Positions 1-7,367 of a stretch of DNA of 64,000 nt are shown here, one piece after another; the stretch's first letter is position 1; each line of letters begins with the position of its first letter. The position numbers and the translations under genes are program-made. The notes below the pieces were generated by a model that worked only from the letters and a program-made list of their open reading frames with translations, was not told where the DNA came from and did no database searches. This stretch comes from Streptacidiphilus sp. PB12-B1b (GTDB lineage: Bacteria; Actinomycetota; Actinomycetes; Streptomycetales; Streptomycetaceae): NCBI RefSeq assembly GCF_014084125.1, contig NZ_CP048405.1, forward strand, positions 3,100,001 to 3,164,000, given 5' to 3'.

Positions 1-252
1 GACGCCCTGGCCACCCTGGCGGAGATCCCCGGCCCCGTCGGCCTGGTGCTGCTGGACGGCTGGAAGGACCTCTACCTGCCGGTGCTCAAGCTGCTCGAGG
101 ACCGGCTCAGCCCCGGTGCGCTGGTGGTGGCCGACGACATCACCCTCGCCGGCACCGCCCCCTACCTCGCCCATGTCCGCGACCCGGCCAACGGCTACGT
201 CAACGCCACCTTCCCGGTCGAGGACGGGATGGAGATCAGCTGCCGCGTCTGA
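1..252 (+). CDS. O-methyltransferase, C-terminal part (5' end outside window)
   Basis: Only the last 83 residues are present; the frame is open from base 1 to the TGA at 250-252. The segment with LLDGWKDLYLPVL followed by GALVVADD matches the last Rossmann strands of class I SAM-dependent O-methyltransferases of the caffeoyl-CoA/catechol type (pfam Methyltransf_3 or Methyltransf_24), where the Asp of LLDG and the ADD pair line the metal and acceptor site. The family methylates small hydroxylated molecules in the cytoplasm. The SAM-binding glycine motif would lie upstream, so the substrate cannot be judged. A 159-bp gap separates it from the MFS gene downstream. Confidence 0.8.
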   Translation, partial: DALATLAEIPGPVGLVLLDGWKDLYLPVLKLLEDRLSPGALVVADDITLAGTAPYLAHVRDPANGYVNATFPVEDGMEISCRV

Positions 253-411
253 CCTCAGGCGCCATGGAGCCGCCCGCGGTGCGGCAGCGAGCCGGGCAGG
301 CCCGAGAATGTTCCCGGTGACCCCCGGGCTCCTGTCCGCGCCCGGGGCGGCGCACCTTCTTTTCCGACGTCGACCGGGGCGCGACCGTGCCCTCCAGGGA
401 GCTGAGCACTG

Positions 412-1782
412 ATGTGTGCGGCCTGCGGTATACCCACCCACATCCTCGAATCCGAGGCCCCGCCACCGGCCCCGGCGCCGGTGCCCGGGCCGGCGGCCTC
501 GCGGAAGTTCGCCGCGCTGCGCAACCGCGACTGCCGCCCCTACCTGATCGGCGCCGCCCTGGCGATGATGGCCGACAACATCGAACACGTCATCACCTAC
601 TGGGTGCTGTGGCAGAAGTTCCACTCGGTGGCGCTGACCGGCTTCGAAGTGGTCAGCCACTGGGTGCCGTTCCTGCTGTTCTCGGTGTACTTCGGCTCGC
701 TGGCCGACCGCTACGACTGCCGTCGGCTGATCCAGGGCGCCCAGGTCCTGTTCATGCTCGTCTCCGCCGCCTGGGGCGTGCTGTTCCTGACCGGCTCGCT
801 CCAGGTGTGGGAGGCGTGCGTGCTGCTGGTCCTGCACGGCTGCGCCGGATCCCTGTGGGGGCCGGGGGAGCAGCTGATGCTGCACGACTTCGTCGGCCGG
901 GAGGACCTCCCCAGCGCGGTGCGGCTCAATGCCACCTTCCGCAGCCTGGGCATCCTGTTCGGGCCGGTCGTCGGCTCCGCGCTGCTGCTGGGGCTCGGCC
1001 CCACCGCCGGGATCTTCGCCAACATCGCCTTCTACCTGCCGCTGACGCTGTTCCTGTTCCGTACCCGCTTCACCGGGCACCTGCGCGACGGCGTGGTCGC
1101 CCGGGCGCGCGTGGGCATGCTGGACTCGCTGCGGGTCTTCCGCGACGTCCGCTCCGACCGCACCCTGGTCAGCATGATCATCCTGGCCGGACTGGGCTCG
1201 TTCTTCGTCGGCGCGTCGCTGCAGACGTCCATGCCGATCTTCGCCCACGACCTCGGCGCGGGCGGCGCCGGGCTGGCCTACGGCTCGCTGCTGTTCGCCA
1301 ACGGCGCCGGCGGGGTGATCGGCGGGATCCTGCTGGAGGCCACCGGCCGGATCAGGCCGAACGTGCCGGTCGCCGTCGCCAGCACCGCCGTCTACGGCCT
1401 GACCGTGCTGGTCTTCGCGGTCACCTCCAGCTACCTGCTGGCGCTGCTGATGCTGCTGGTCAGCGGGGTGGCCAACCTGGCGTCCATGTCCATCGGGCAG
1501 ACCGTGGTGCAGCTGCGCGCCCCGGCCGCCGACCGCGGCCGCATCGTCGGCCTGTACGGCGTGTCCGCCAACGGGCTGCGCGCGGGCAGCGGCTTCACCG
1601 TGGGCCTGCTCGGCGCCGCCGTCGGCGTGCACGTCTCGCTCGGCGTCAGCGCCGCGGCCCTGTGCGCGGGCACCGCCGCGGCGGGCTACCTCGCGCTGCG
1701 CGACCGCAGTGACGGCAGCGGCCTCGGCGACCGCAGTGACACCGGTGACCGCAGCGCCCTGAGCGGACAGGCCGGTGCGTAG
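412..1782 (+). CDS. MFS transporter (EntS/MFS_3-like exporter)
   Basis: 456 residues, the usual length for a 12-helix major facilitator. Hydrophobic segments recur from about residue 45 to 430, and the loop GSLADRYDCRR near residue 95 is the MFS motif-A loop between helices 2 and 3. Overall composition resembles the MFS_3 branch that includes enterobactin-type exporters, which expel small molecules by proton antiport. The N-terminus is unusual: a CxxC (MCAAC) followed by a Pro/Ala-rich stretch before helix 1. I chose ATG 412 because the next in-frame ATG (547) lies inside helix 1; the ribosome site is weak. The C-terminal tail has DRSD/GDRS repeats. A TetR gene starts 46 bp downstream, so the pair is probably a regulated efflux unit. 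Confidence 0.85.
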   Translation: MCAACGIPTHILESEAPPPAPAPVPGPAASRKFAALRNRDCRPYLIGAALAMMADNIEHVITYWVLWQKFHSVALTGFEVVSHWVPFLLFSVYFGSLADRYDCRRLIQGAQVLFMLVSAAWGVLFLTGSLQVWEACVLLVLHGCAGSLWGPGEQLMLHDFVGREDLPSAVRLNATFRSLGILFGPVVGSALLLGLGPTAGIFANIAFYLPLTLFLFRTRFTGHLRDGVVARARVGMLDSLRVFRDVRSDRTLVSMIILAGLGSFFVGASLQTSMPIFAHDLGAGGAGLAYGSLLFANGAGGVIGGILLEATGRIRPNVPVAVASTAVYGLTVLVFAVTSSYLLALLMLLVSGVANLASMSIGQTVVQLRAPAADRGRIVGLYGVSANGLRAGSGFTVGLLGAAVGVHVSLGVSAAALCAGTAAAGYLALRDRSDGSGLGDRSDTGDRSALSGQAGA

Positions 1783-1828
1783 AGTCGACGCGTACCGCAG
1801 CAGCGGACGCGGCTGACAAGGAGGAGAC

Positions 1829-2416
1829 ATGGGGCACCCGCACCGTGGCAACCGGCACGGGCGCAGCGAACAGGCCCGGGAGGCGGTCCTGGAGGCCGCC
1901 GACGGGCTGCTGGTCGAGAAGGGCTTCGCCAGCGTCACGATGGAGGGCATCGCCACGAGCGCGGGCGTCGCCAAGCAGACCATCTACCGCTGGTGGAAGA
2001 CCAAGACCGAGGTGCTCCTGGACGCCTTCCTCGAGGACGCGGCGGAGTCGCTCACCCCGCCGGACCACGGCGACCTGGGCCGCGACCTGCGCGACCACCT
2101 GCGTCAGGTGGCCGTGTTCCTCAGCGAGTCGGACGCCGGGGCCGTCTTCAAGGCCCTGCTGGGGCAGGCGCAGCACGACCCGGCCTTCGCCGCCGTGCTG
2201 CGCGAGCGCTACCTGGACGAGCAGGGCCGGCGCGACCTCCTGCCGCTGCAACGCGCCCGGGAGCGCGGCGAACTCCCCGACGGCTTCGACCTCCAGGCCG
2301 AGACCGACCAGCTGATCGGTCCGATCCACTACCGGGCGCTGGTGACCGGCGGCCCGCTCGACCCCGCGTTCACCGACGGCCTGGTCGACCACCTGCTGCG
2401 CCGCCTGCCCTCCTGA
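1829..2416 (+). CDS. TetR family transcriptional regulator
   Basis: 195 residues with a standard TetR N-terminal domain: the helix-turn-helix spans roughly residues 30-55 (VTMEGIATSAGVAKQTIYRW) and the C-terminal ligand domain looks like TetR_C_16/MftR-like types. A strong ribosome site (AAGGAGGAG) lies 5 bp before the ATG. It follows the MFS gene on the same strand, so it probably represses that exporter and possibly itself, though no clear operator was found ahead of the MFS gene. A GC-rich hairpin directly follows the stop codon, so the unit ends here. Confidence 0.88.
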   Translation: MGHPHRGNRHGRSEQAREAVLEAADGLLVEKGFASVTMEGIATSAGVAKQTIYRWWKTKTEVLLDAFLEDAAESLTPPDHGDLGRDLRDHLRQVAVFLSESDAGAVFKALLGQAQHDPAFAAVLRERYLDEQGRRDLLPLQRARERGELPDGFDLQAETDQLIGPIHYRALVTGGPLDPAFTDGLVDHLLRRLPS

Positions 2417-2423
2417 CCGCCCC

Positions 2424-2466
2424 CGGGGCCGGGCCGGGCCGTAGCCACGGTCCGGCCCGGCCCGGG
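2424..2466 (+). terminator. GC-rich hairpin terminator after TetR gene
   Basis: Eight bases after the TetR stop, a run of CCGGGCC repeats pairs with GGCCCGG repeats across the short loop around GTAGCCAC, giving a stem of at least 11 G:C pairs. There is no T tract, as is common for Streptomyces terminators. It isolates the MFS-TetR unit from the riboswitch-controlled gene downstream. Confidence 0.6.
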
Positions 2467-2526
2467 CGCACGGGCTGCTCAACACCTCACCAGATATGCA
2501 GCCTTGTAGGCGTTGTCCGGCAGCCC

Positions 2527-2690
2527 CTACGATGACGAGGTCCCGACCGCCGTCGGGGCGGCGCAGCCTCAGCGAAGCCCGGTTCGAACCCGGTACTGTC
2601 CCGCAACGGTGAAGCCCCCTCAGCCCTGTGCCCAGGGGGACGAGTCCGGTCGCCTGCGGCTGCGTCCACGGAACCCCGCCTCGCAGGAGG
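2527..2690 (+). promoter_or_regulatory. Cobalamin (B12) riboswitch
   Basis: The conserved cobalamin aptamer core is visible: GAAGCCCGGT near 2574, then CTGTCCCGCAACGGTGA at about 2596-2612, a variable GGGG stem, and the B12-box-like GAGTCCGGTCGCCTGC at 2642-2657. An inverted repeat (CCCGCC/GGCGGG, about 2676-2696) follows and could be the expression platform. It lies about 70 bp before a NiCoT permease gene. B12 riboswitches ahead of cobalt transporters are established in actinobacteria: bound cobalamin shuts down cobalt uptake. The core motifs are strong; the exact ends are approximate. Confidence 0.88.
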
Positions 2691-2761
2691 GCGGGACCGG
2701 CCCAGGCCGCCACGGCTGGTCCAGGCCCGCCCGACCGTGAGCATCCCGAGGAGGATGCCCA

Positions 2762-3901
2762 GTGTCAGCCCTGACCGCCAAGACCCGATCGATCGTGCAC
2801 GCGCTGCACCCGTCCGAATGGGCCAGACTCGGGGTCATGACCCTGGTCATCCTGGCTCTGAACGGCTTCGGCTGGGGAATCTTCATCTTCACCGTGCTGC
2901 CGCACCACTTCCACTACCAGAAGCTGGGCGTGGGCCTCGGCGTCGCCTTCACCGCCTGGACGCTGGGCGCCCGGCACGCCTTCGACGCCGACCACATATC
3001 CGCGATCGACAACGTCACGCGCAAGCTGATGGCCGAGAAGAAGCGCCCGCTGGGCACCGGCTTCTTCTTCGCGCTGGGCCACTCCACCATCGTGGTCACC
3101 GTCGGGGTGGGCATCACCATCGCCGCCAAGGCGGTCTTCGGCGCGGTGGTGGACCCCAACTCCACCTACGAGACCCTCGGCGGGATGCTCGGCACGCTCA
3201 CGTCGGCCGGGTTCCTCTACCTGATCGCGCTGCTGAACCTGATCGTCCTGGCGGGCATCGCCAAGGTCTTCCGCGACATGCGCCGCGGCACCTTCGACGA
3301 GGAGGAGCTGGAACGCCGGCTCCAGGCCCGCGGCCTGATGTGGCGCTTCTTCGGACGCTTCATGCGCTCCATCAACCACACCTACCAGATGTTCTTCGTC
3401 GGCCTGATCTTCGGCATCGGCTTCGACACCGCCACCGAGGTGGTGCTGCTGGCCGCGACCGCCTACGCCGCCACCTCCGGCCTGCCCTTCTACGCCGTGC
3501 TGACCCTGCCGCTGCTGTTCTCCGGCGGCATGACGCTGTTCGACACCCTCGACGGCTGCTTCATGAACTTCGCCTACGGCTGGGCCTTCGCCAAGCCGGT
3601 CCGCAAGGTGTACTACAACCTGGTCATCACCGGCCTGTCCATCGCCGCCGCCTTCCTCATCGGCACCATCGAGGTGCTCGGCGTGCTCACCAGCGAGCTG
3701 CACCTGACCGGCGGCTTCTGGGACTTCATGGCCGACTTCAACATCAACGAAGCCGGTTTCGCCATCGCCATCCTCTTCGCCGTCACCTGGATCGTCGCCT
3801 ACGCCTTCTGGCGCTTCGGCAACGTCGAGAAGCGTTGGCAGAAGGGCCTGAACCCGGCCGCCCTCCCCGCCGCTGTCGAGGAGGCCCGGTCGGCGGGCTG
3901 A
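2762..3901 (+). CDS. NiCoT-family cobalt/nickel transporter (HoxN/NicO)
   Basis: 379 residues with about eight membrane helices. The signature RHAFDADH at residues 71-78 gives the HX4DH motif (His72, Asp77, His78) that defines the nickel/cobalt permease family and binds the metal in helix II; a second conserved region, GHSTIVV, follows near residue 106. These are secondary, high-affinity uptake systems in the cytoplasmic membrane. The start is GTG 2762, 5 bp after GAGGAGGATGCCCA, which overlaps a good ribosome site. The upstream cobalamin riboswitch argues for cobalt, needed for the corrin ring, as the physiological substrate. It appears monocistronic. Confidence 0.93.
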   Translation: MSALTAKTRSIVHALHPSEWARLGVMTLVILALNGFGWGIFIFTVLPHHFHYQKLGVGLGVAFTAWTLGARHAFDADHISAIDNVTRKLMAEKKRPLGTGFFFALGHSTIVVTVGVGITIAAKAVFGAVVDPNSTYETLGGMLGTLTSAGFLYLIALLNLIVLAGIAKVFRDMRRGTFDEEELERRLQARGLMWRFFGRFMRSINHTYQMFFVGLIFGIGFDTATEVVLLAATAYAATSGLPFYAVLTLPLLFSGGMTLFDTLDGCFMNFAYGWAFAKPVRKVYYNLVITGLSIAAAFLIGTIEVLGVLTSELHLTGGFWDFMADFNINEAGFAIAILFAVTWIVAYAFWRFGNVEKRWQKGLNPAALPAAVEEARSAG

Positions 3902-4031
3902 CAGAAGCAGCCGTCGGGTCAACCTCCTTCCCTGTCCGAGGACTTGGCTGCCGGGTCGGCTCCGTCGTGCCCGGCCCCGGCCAGGACCGTCGCGCTGGTC
4001 GCGCCCTGCCCCTTGCGCTGCCCCCTCCTGG

Positions 4032-4050
4032 TGAGGTTAGCCGGACCGGA
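4032..4050 (+). promoter_or_regulatory. Possible iron box (DmdR/IdeR-type)
   Basis: The 19-mer beginning TGAGGTTAGCC matches 13 of 19 positions of the actinobacterial iron box TTAGGTTAGGCTAACCTAA, with one half-site nearly complete. It lies 18 bp before the GTG of a siderophore-type binding protein, where an iron-dependent repressor would block transcription. Supported by context, but only one half-site is good. Confidence 0.45.
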
Positions 4051-4067
4051 CCGGCAGGAGCCGCCCA

Positions 4068-5048
4068 GTGAACACCCTCACGCCCACCCGGCCGACCGCC
4101 GACGCCACCACCACCGCCGACGCCGCCACCGACGTCGTTCTGCGGCCCACCCGCCGCGTCCTGCTCGGCTCGGCCGTCGCGGGCAGCGCCCTGCTCGGCC
4201 TGACCGCCTGCGGCAGCGGCCACGGCAGCCGGGCCGCCGCGCCCGCGTCCGGACCGGCCCCGGCGAACCGGCTGGTGGCACGGCCACGGGCAGGGTCACC
4301 GTCCTGGCGGCGCCGAGGCGGATCGTCACCATCCAGCCGTCGGCGCTGGCCACCGTGCTGGACGTCGGCCTGGGTGTGGTCGGCGCCTACGACCAGGGCG
4401 CGGAGTACATATCGCCGCGCTACCGGGGGCGGTGGCAGGCCGCCGCGAAAGTCGGCACCGGCGGCCAGATCGACCTGGAGAAGGTCGCCGCGCTCCGCCC
4501 CGACCTGGTCATCGGGGTGGACTACGCCTGGAACACCAGCGTCTCCAGCCAGCTCTCGGCGATCGCCCCGACCGTCATCGCACCCGGCGACGACTGGCAG
4601 GACACCGCCCGCACCGTCGCGGACGCGGTCGGCGGCGGCGCCCGGCTGGACGCCCTCGCCGCCCAACTGGCCAAGCGCAGCCAGGCGATCCGTACCGGGT
4701 ACGCCGCGCTGCCGGCCCGCTACCGCTGGGACATCCTCCAGGGCGGCTTCGACACCGGTCAGTACTGGCTCTACGGGCCGCAGTCGGACGCCGGACGCAT
4801 CCTGGCGGGCGCGGGGGTGCGCTTCGCGCGCGGCCGCGCGGCCAGCCCGGGCAACGGCGACCGCTCGCTGTCCTACGAGGACATCGACGTCCCGGCCGAC
4901 GCCGACGTGATCGGTTTCTACTCCGACTACGACGGAACGCCCCACAACGACGGCCCGCAACTGTTCGCGCAGAGCGGCTTCACGGAGCTCGCGGCGGTCC
5001 GGGCCGGGCGGCTGGTGCCGTTCCCGGACGTCCTGCCCGGCGGCTACA
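4068..5048 (+). pseudogene. Broken iron-siderophore ABC substrate-binding lipoprotein
   Basis: The GTG start (ribosome site GGCAGGAG) opens a lipoprotein signal: twin-arginine RRVLLGSAVAG followed by lipobox LTAC. That frame stops making sense near 4255-4290, where the +2 frame takes over with TGRVTVLAAPRRIVTIQPS and runs through a FepB/FhuD-like periplasmic-binding fold (KVGTGGQIDLEKVAALRPDLVIG; later LSYEDIDVPADADVIGFYSDY). It ends at FPDVLPGGY near 5045, about 20-25 residues short of a normal C-terminus, and passes straight into the tail of an ABC ATPase. Intact family members capture ferric siderophores outside the membrane. The frame change plus truncation make it non-functional unless the frameshift is a sequencing error. 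Confidence 0.75.
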
Positions 5049-5290
5049 AACCAGGCCGCGCGCTACGCCACGCACCTGATCGCCATGCGCGACGGCCGGG
5101 TGGTGGCGCAGGGCGCGCCGCGCGACGTCGTCACCGCCGACCTGGTCGAGCGGGCCTTCGACCCGCCCTGCCGGGTGATCGAGGATCCGGAGGAGGGGCC
5201 CCGCTGGTGGTGCCCGCAGCGCGCCGCCGGACGGCAGCGCCGGTGGCGGCGGCGGAGGGCTCTCGAACGTTCCGACAAACTATGCAATGA
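5049..5290 (+). pseudogene. C-terminal remnant of FepC-type siderophore ABC ATPase
   Basis: The frame from 5049 reads NQAARYATHLIAMRDGRVVAQG, the diagnostic segment after the H-loop in FepC/FhuC ATPases (normally LHDLNQACRYADHLIAMRDG), followed by APRDVVTADLVERAF and CRVIEDPEEG. The frame then shifts by one near 5190 and ends APLVVPAARRR...TMQ with TGA at 5288-5290. Walker A, signature and Walker B are missing, as are the two permease genes normally between binding protein and ATPase. An internal deletion fusing the first and last genes of a four-gene operon explains this best. The stop overlaps the ATG of the next TetR gene (ATGA), a relic of translational coupling. Confidence 0.75.
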
Positions 5291-5856
5291 TTGTCTGCAT
5301 GTTGGAAGACGAGAGGGTCGAGGCCATCCTCGACGCGGCCTACGACTGCTTCCGGATCCACGGGGTGCGGCGTACGACCATGGAGGACATCGCCCGGCGG
5401 GTCGGGCTGTCCAGGCCGGTGGTCTACCAGTACGTGCGCAACAAGGAGGACGCCTTCCACCGCCTGGCCGCCCGCCTGCTCCAGGAGACCCTGGAGAGGT
5501 TCCGGGCGGCCCTCGCCGGTGCCGGCTCGCCGACCGAACGGCTGGTCGCGGCCCTCGGCGCCAAGGTCGACCTGACCCTGCGGGTCTGGCGGGAGAGCCC
5601 GCACGCGCAGGAACTCCTGGGTGAGGGCGTCCAGTTGACCTCCGACCTGCTGGAGGACTTCCACGCCGCCCTGCGCCGGGAGCTGGTCGCCGCCGTCGAA
5701 GCCGACCTGCCGGACGCCGACGCCCCCGAGTTCGCCGAGCTGCTGCTGGCCCTGGCCCACGGGCTGGAGGTGCACGGCGCCGACCCGGACGTCCCGCTGC
5801 GCCGCCTGCGCCAGGGCGTGACCCTGCTCGTCGCCGGACTGCCCGGCAGCCGCTGA
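5287..5856 (+). CDS. TetR family transcriptional regulator
   Basis: 189 residues; helix-turn-helix at about residues 28-52 (TTMEDIARRVGLSRPVVYQY). ATG 5287 overlaps the stop of the ATPase remnant (ATGA), which favours this start over ATG 5299 and implies it was once the last gene of the siderophore operon. The C-terminal domain is hydrophobic and ends with LLVAGLPGSR. With the operon deleted, its remaining target is more likely the SDR gene 52 bp downstream on the same strand; that link is inferred from position only. Confidence 0.87.
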   Translation: MIVCMLEDERVEAILDAAYDCFRIHGVRRTTMEDIARRVGLSRPVVYQYVRNKEDAFHRLAARLLQETLERFRAALAGAGSPTERLVAALGAKVDLTLRVWRESPHAQELLGEGVQLTSDLLEDFHAALRRELVAAVEADLPDADAPEFAELLLALAHGLEVHGADPDVPLRRLRQGVTLLVAGLPGSR

Positions 5857-5908
5857 CCGGCGGCCCGCCGACCCCGTCCCGCCACCCTCGCCCGAGAAAG
5901 CCGAACCC

Positions 5909-6694
5909 ATGGACTTCACCGGCCGTACCGCCCTGATAACCGGCGCCAGCTCCGGCATCGGATCCGCCTTCGCCGACGCGCTCGCCGCGCGCGGCGCCCA
6001 CCTGGTCCTGGTCGCCCGGCGCGAGGACCGGCTCAACGCCCTCGCCGACGAGCTGCGCGCCCGCCACGGCCACGACGCCCATGTCGTCGCCGCCGACCTG
6101 GCCGCCCCCGGCGCCGGTGCCCGGCTCGCCGCCGAGCTCCAGCGGCGCGGCCTGAGCGTCGACGTCCTGGTCAACAACGCCGGTGTCGCCAGCCACGGCG
6201 ACCTGGCCGACACCGACCCGGACCGGCTGACCGGGCAGATCCAGCTCAACGTCACCACCCTGACCGACCTGACCCGCGCCTGCCTGCCCGGCATGCTCCG
6301 GCGCGGGTACGGGGCGGTCGTCAACGTGGCGAGTTCCGCCGCCTACCAGCCGGTCCCGCACATGGCCGTCTACGCGGCCACCAAGGCGTACGTGCTCAGC
6401 TTCACCGAGGCCCTGTGGGCGGAGACCCGGCGCACCCCGGTGCGGGTGCTGGCCATCTCCCCGGGGGCCACCGAGACCGAGTTCTTCGACATCGCCGGGG
6501 AGGCCGCGCGGGTCGGACGCACGCAGACGCCCGCCGCCGTCGTCGCCACCGCGCTGCGCGCGCTCGACCGCAGGAGCGGCCCCGCCAGCGTCGTCAGCGG
6601 CCTCGGCAACGCCGTCAACGCCGTCGCCGTCCGGCTGGTGCCCCGGCGCACCGCGGTGCTGGTCACCGGACGCCTGACCCGCGGCAACGCCTGA
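5909..6694 (+). CDS. Short-chain dehydrogenase/reductase (SDR)
   Basis: 261 residues of a classical SDR: cofactor motif TGASSGIG (11-18), NNAG (89-92), catalytic Ser in VVNVASSA (142/143) and YxxxK (Tyr155, Lys159). Basic residues after the second strand (VARRED, 36-40) suggest NADPH rather than NADH. The family reduces carbonyls or oxidises alcohols of many small molecules in the cytosol; the subgroup resembles the DltE/YqjQ-like oxidoreductases. It follows a TetR gene and converges on another TetR gene, with a long inverted repeat between the stops. Substrate unknown. Confidence 0.9.
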   Translation: MDFTGRTALITGASSGIGSAFADALAARGAHLVLVARREDRLNALADELRARHGHDAHVVAADLAAPGAGARLAAELQRRGLSVDVLVNNAGVASHGDLADTDPDRLTGQIQLNVTTLTDLTRACLPGMLRRGYGAVVNVASSAAYQPVPHMAVYAATKAYVLSFTEALWAETRRTPVRVLAISPGATETEFFDIAGEAARVGRTQTPAAVVATALRALDRRSGPASVVSGLGNAVNAVAVRLVPRRTAVLVTGRLTRGNA

Positions 6695-6750
6695 CCTGCG
6701 GCCCGCCCGCCCCGCGGCAGCGCCTGGCCCGCGCCGTCGCCGCAGGTCAG
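6691..6750. terminator. Inverted repeat between convergent genes
   Basis: A perfect 12-bp arm (CTGACCTGCGGC, 6691-6702) recurs as its reverse complement at 6739-6750 with a 36-base GC-rich loop. The arms contain the stop codons of both the SDR gene and the TetR gene facing it. It is placed as a bidirectional terminator, though the loop is long. Confidence 0.45.
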
Positions 6751-7367
6751 CGCGGGGTACGGGAGATCCCGAAGAGGATCACGTCGACCAGCTCGGCGGC
6801 GATCTCCTCGGCCGGGCCCTGGGGCACCGAGCTCTCGATGGAGCGGGTGATCAGCGGCCCGGACAGCATGTTGCCGATGGCGTCCGGATCGACGTCCGGG
6901 CGCAGCTCCCCGCTGGCGATCCCGGCGCGGACCACCTGGCGCATCGCCTCCCGGCGCGGCTCGATCACGTCGGCGTAGTAGCGTTCGCGCAGCTGCGGGT
7001 ACTTCAGCCCGGCGGCCATCACCCCGTTGATGATCTGGGTGGCCCGGACGTCCTGGAGCCGGGTGACCAGCGCGCTCAGCACCAGGATCATCCTCTCCCG
7101 GGTGTTCGCCCCGGTGACGGCGGGGACCGGCCGGTTGAGCGAGGCCAGCGCGTCCACCAGCAGCGCGTCCTTGTTGGGCCAGCGCCGGTAGACGGTGTTC
7201 TTGCCGGCTCCGGCGCGGGCCGCGATGGCGTTGATGCTGATGTCGCCCAGCTCGGTGCCCTCGGCGAGCAGGTCCAGCGCGGCCTGCAGGATGGCGAGTT
7301 CGGAATCGGTACTGCGCGGCCGCCCCCGGGTGGGGCGGCCGCCGGGTTCCGGTGCCTCAGTCGACAA
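6747..7367 (-). CDS. TetR family regulator of adjacent MFS exporter
   Basis: 206 residues: N-terminal RGRPRSTDSE basic arm, then the helix-turn-helix around residues 40-65 (ISINAIAARAGAGKNTVYRR), then a TetR_C_11-like effector domain. Its start overlaps the end of the MFS gene by 11 bp on the same strand, so both are made from one transcript and the regulator is translationally coupled to its probable target. The perfect inverted repeat at 9023-9054, ahead of the MFS gene, is the best operator candidate. Confidence 0.9.
   Translation of the reverse strand: MSTEAPEPGGRPTRGRPRSTDSELAILQAALDLLAEGTELGDISINAIAARAGAGKNTVYRRWPNKDALLVDALASLNRPVPAVTGANTRERMILVLSALVTRLQDVRATQIINGVMAAGLKYPQLRERYYADVIEPRREAMRQVVRAGIASGELRPDVDPDAIGNMLSGPLITRSIESSVPQGPAEEIAAELVDVILFGISRTPR

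Noticed and set aside
5274-5295. GACAA-N12-TTGTC inverted repeat at the TetR start
   Set aside because: It is only 5 bp per arm and lies in coding remnant sequence, so it could be chance. Not listed as an operator.
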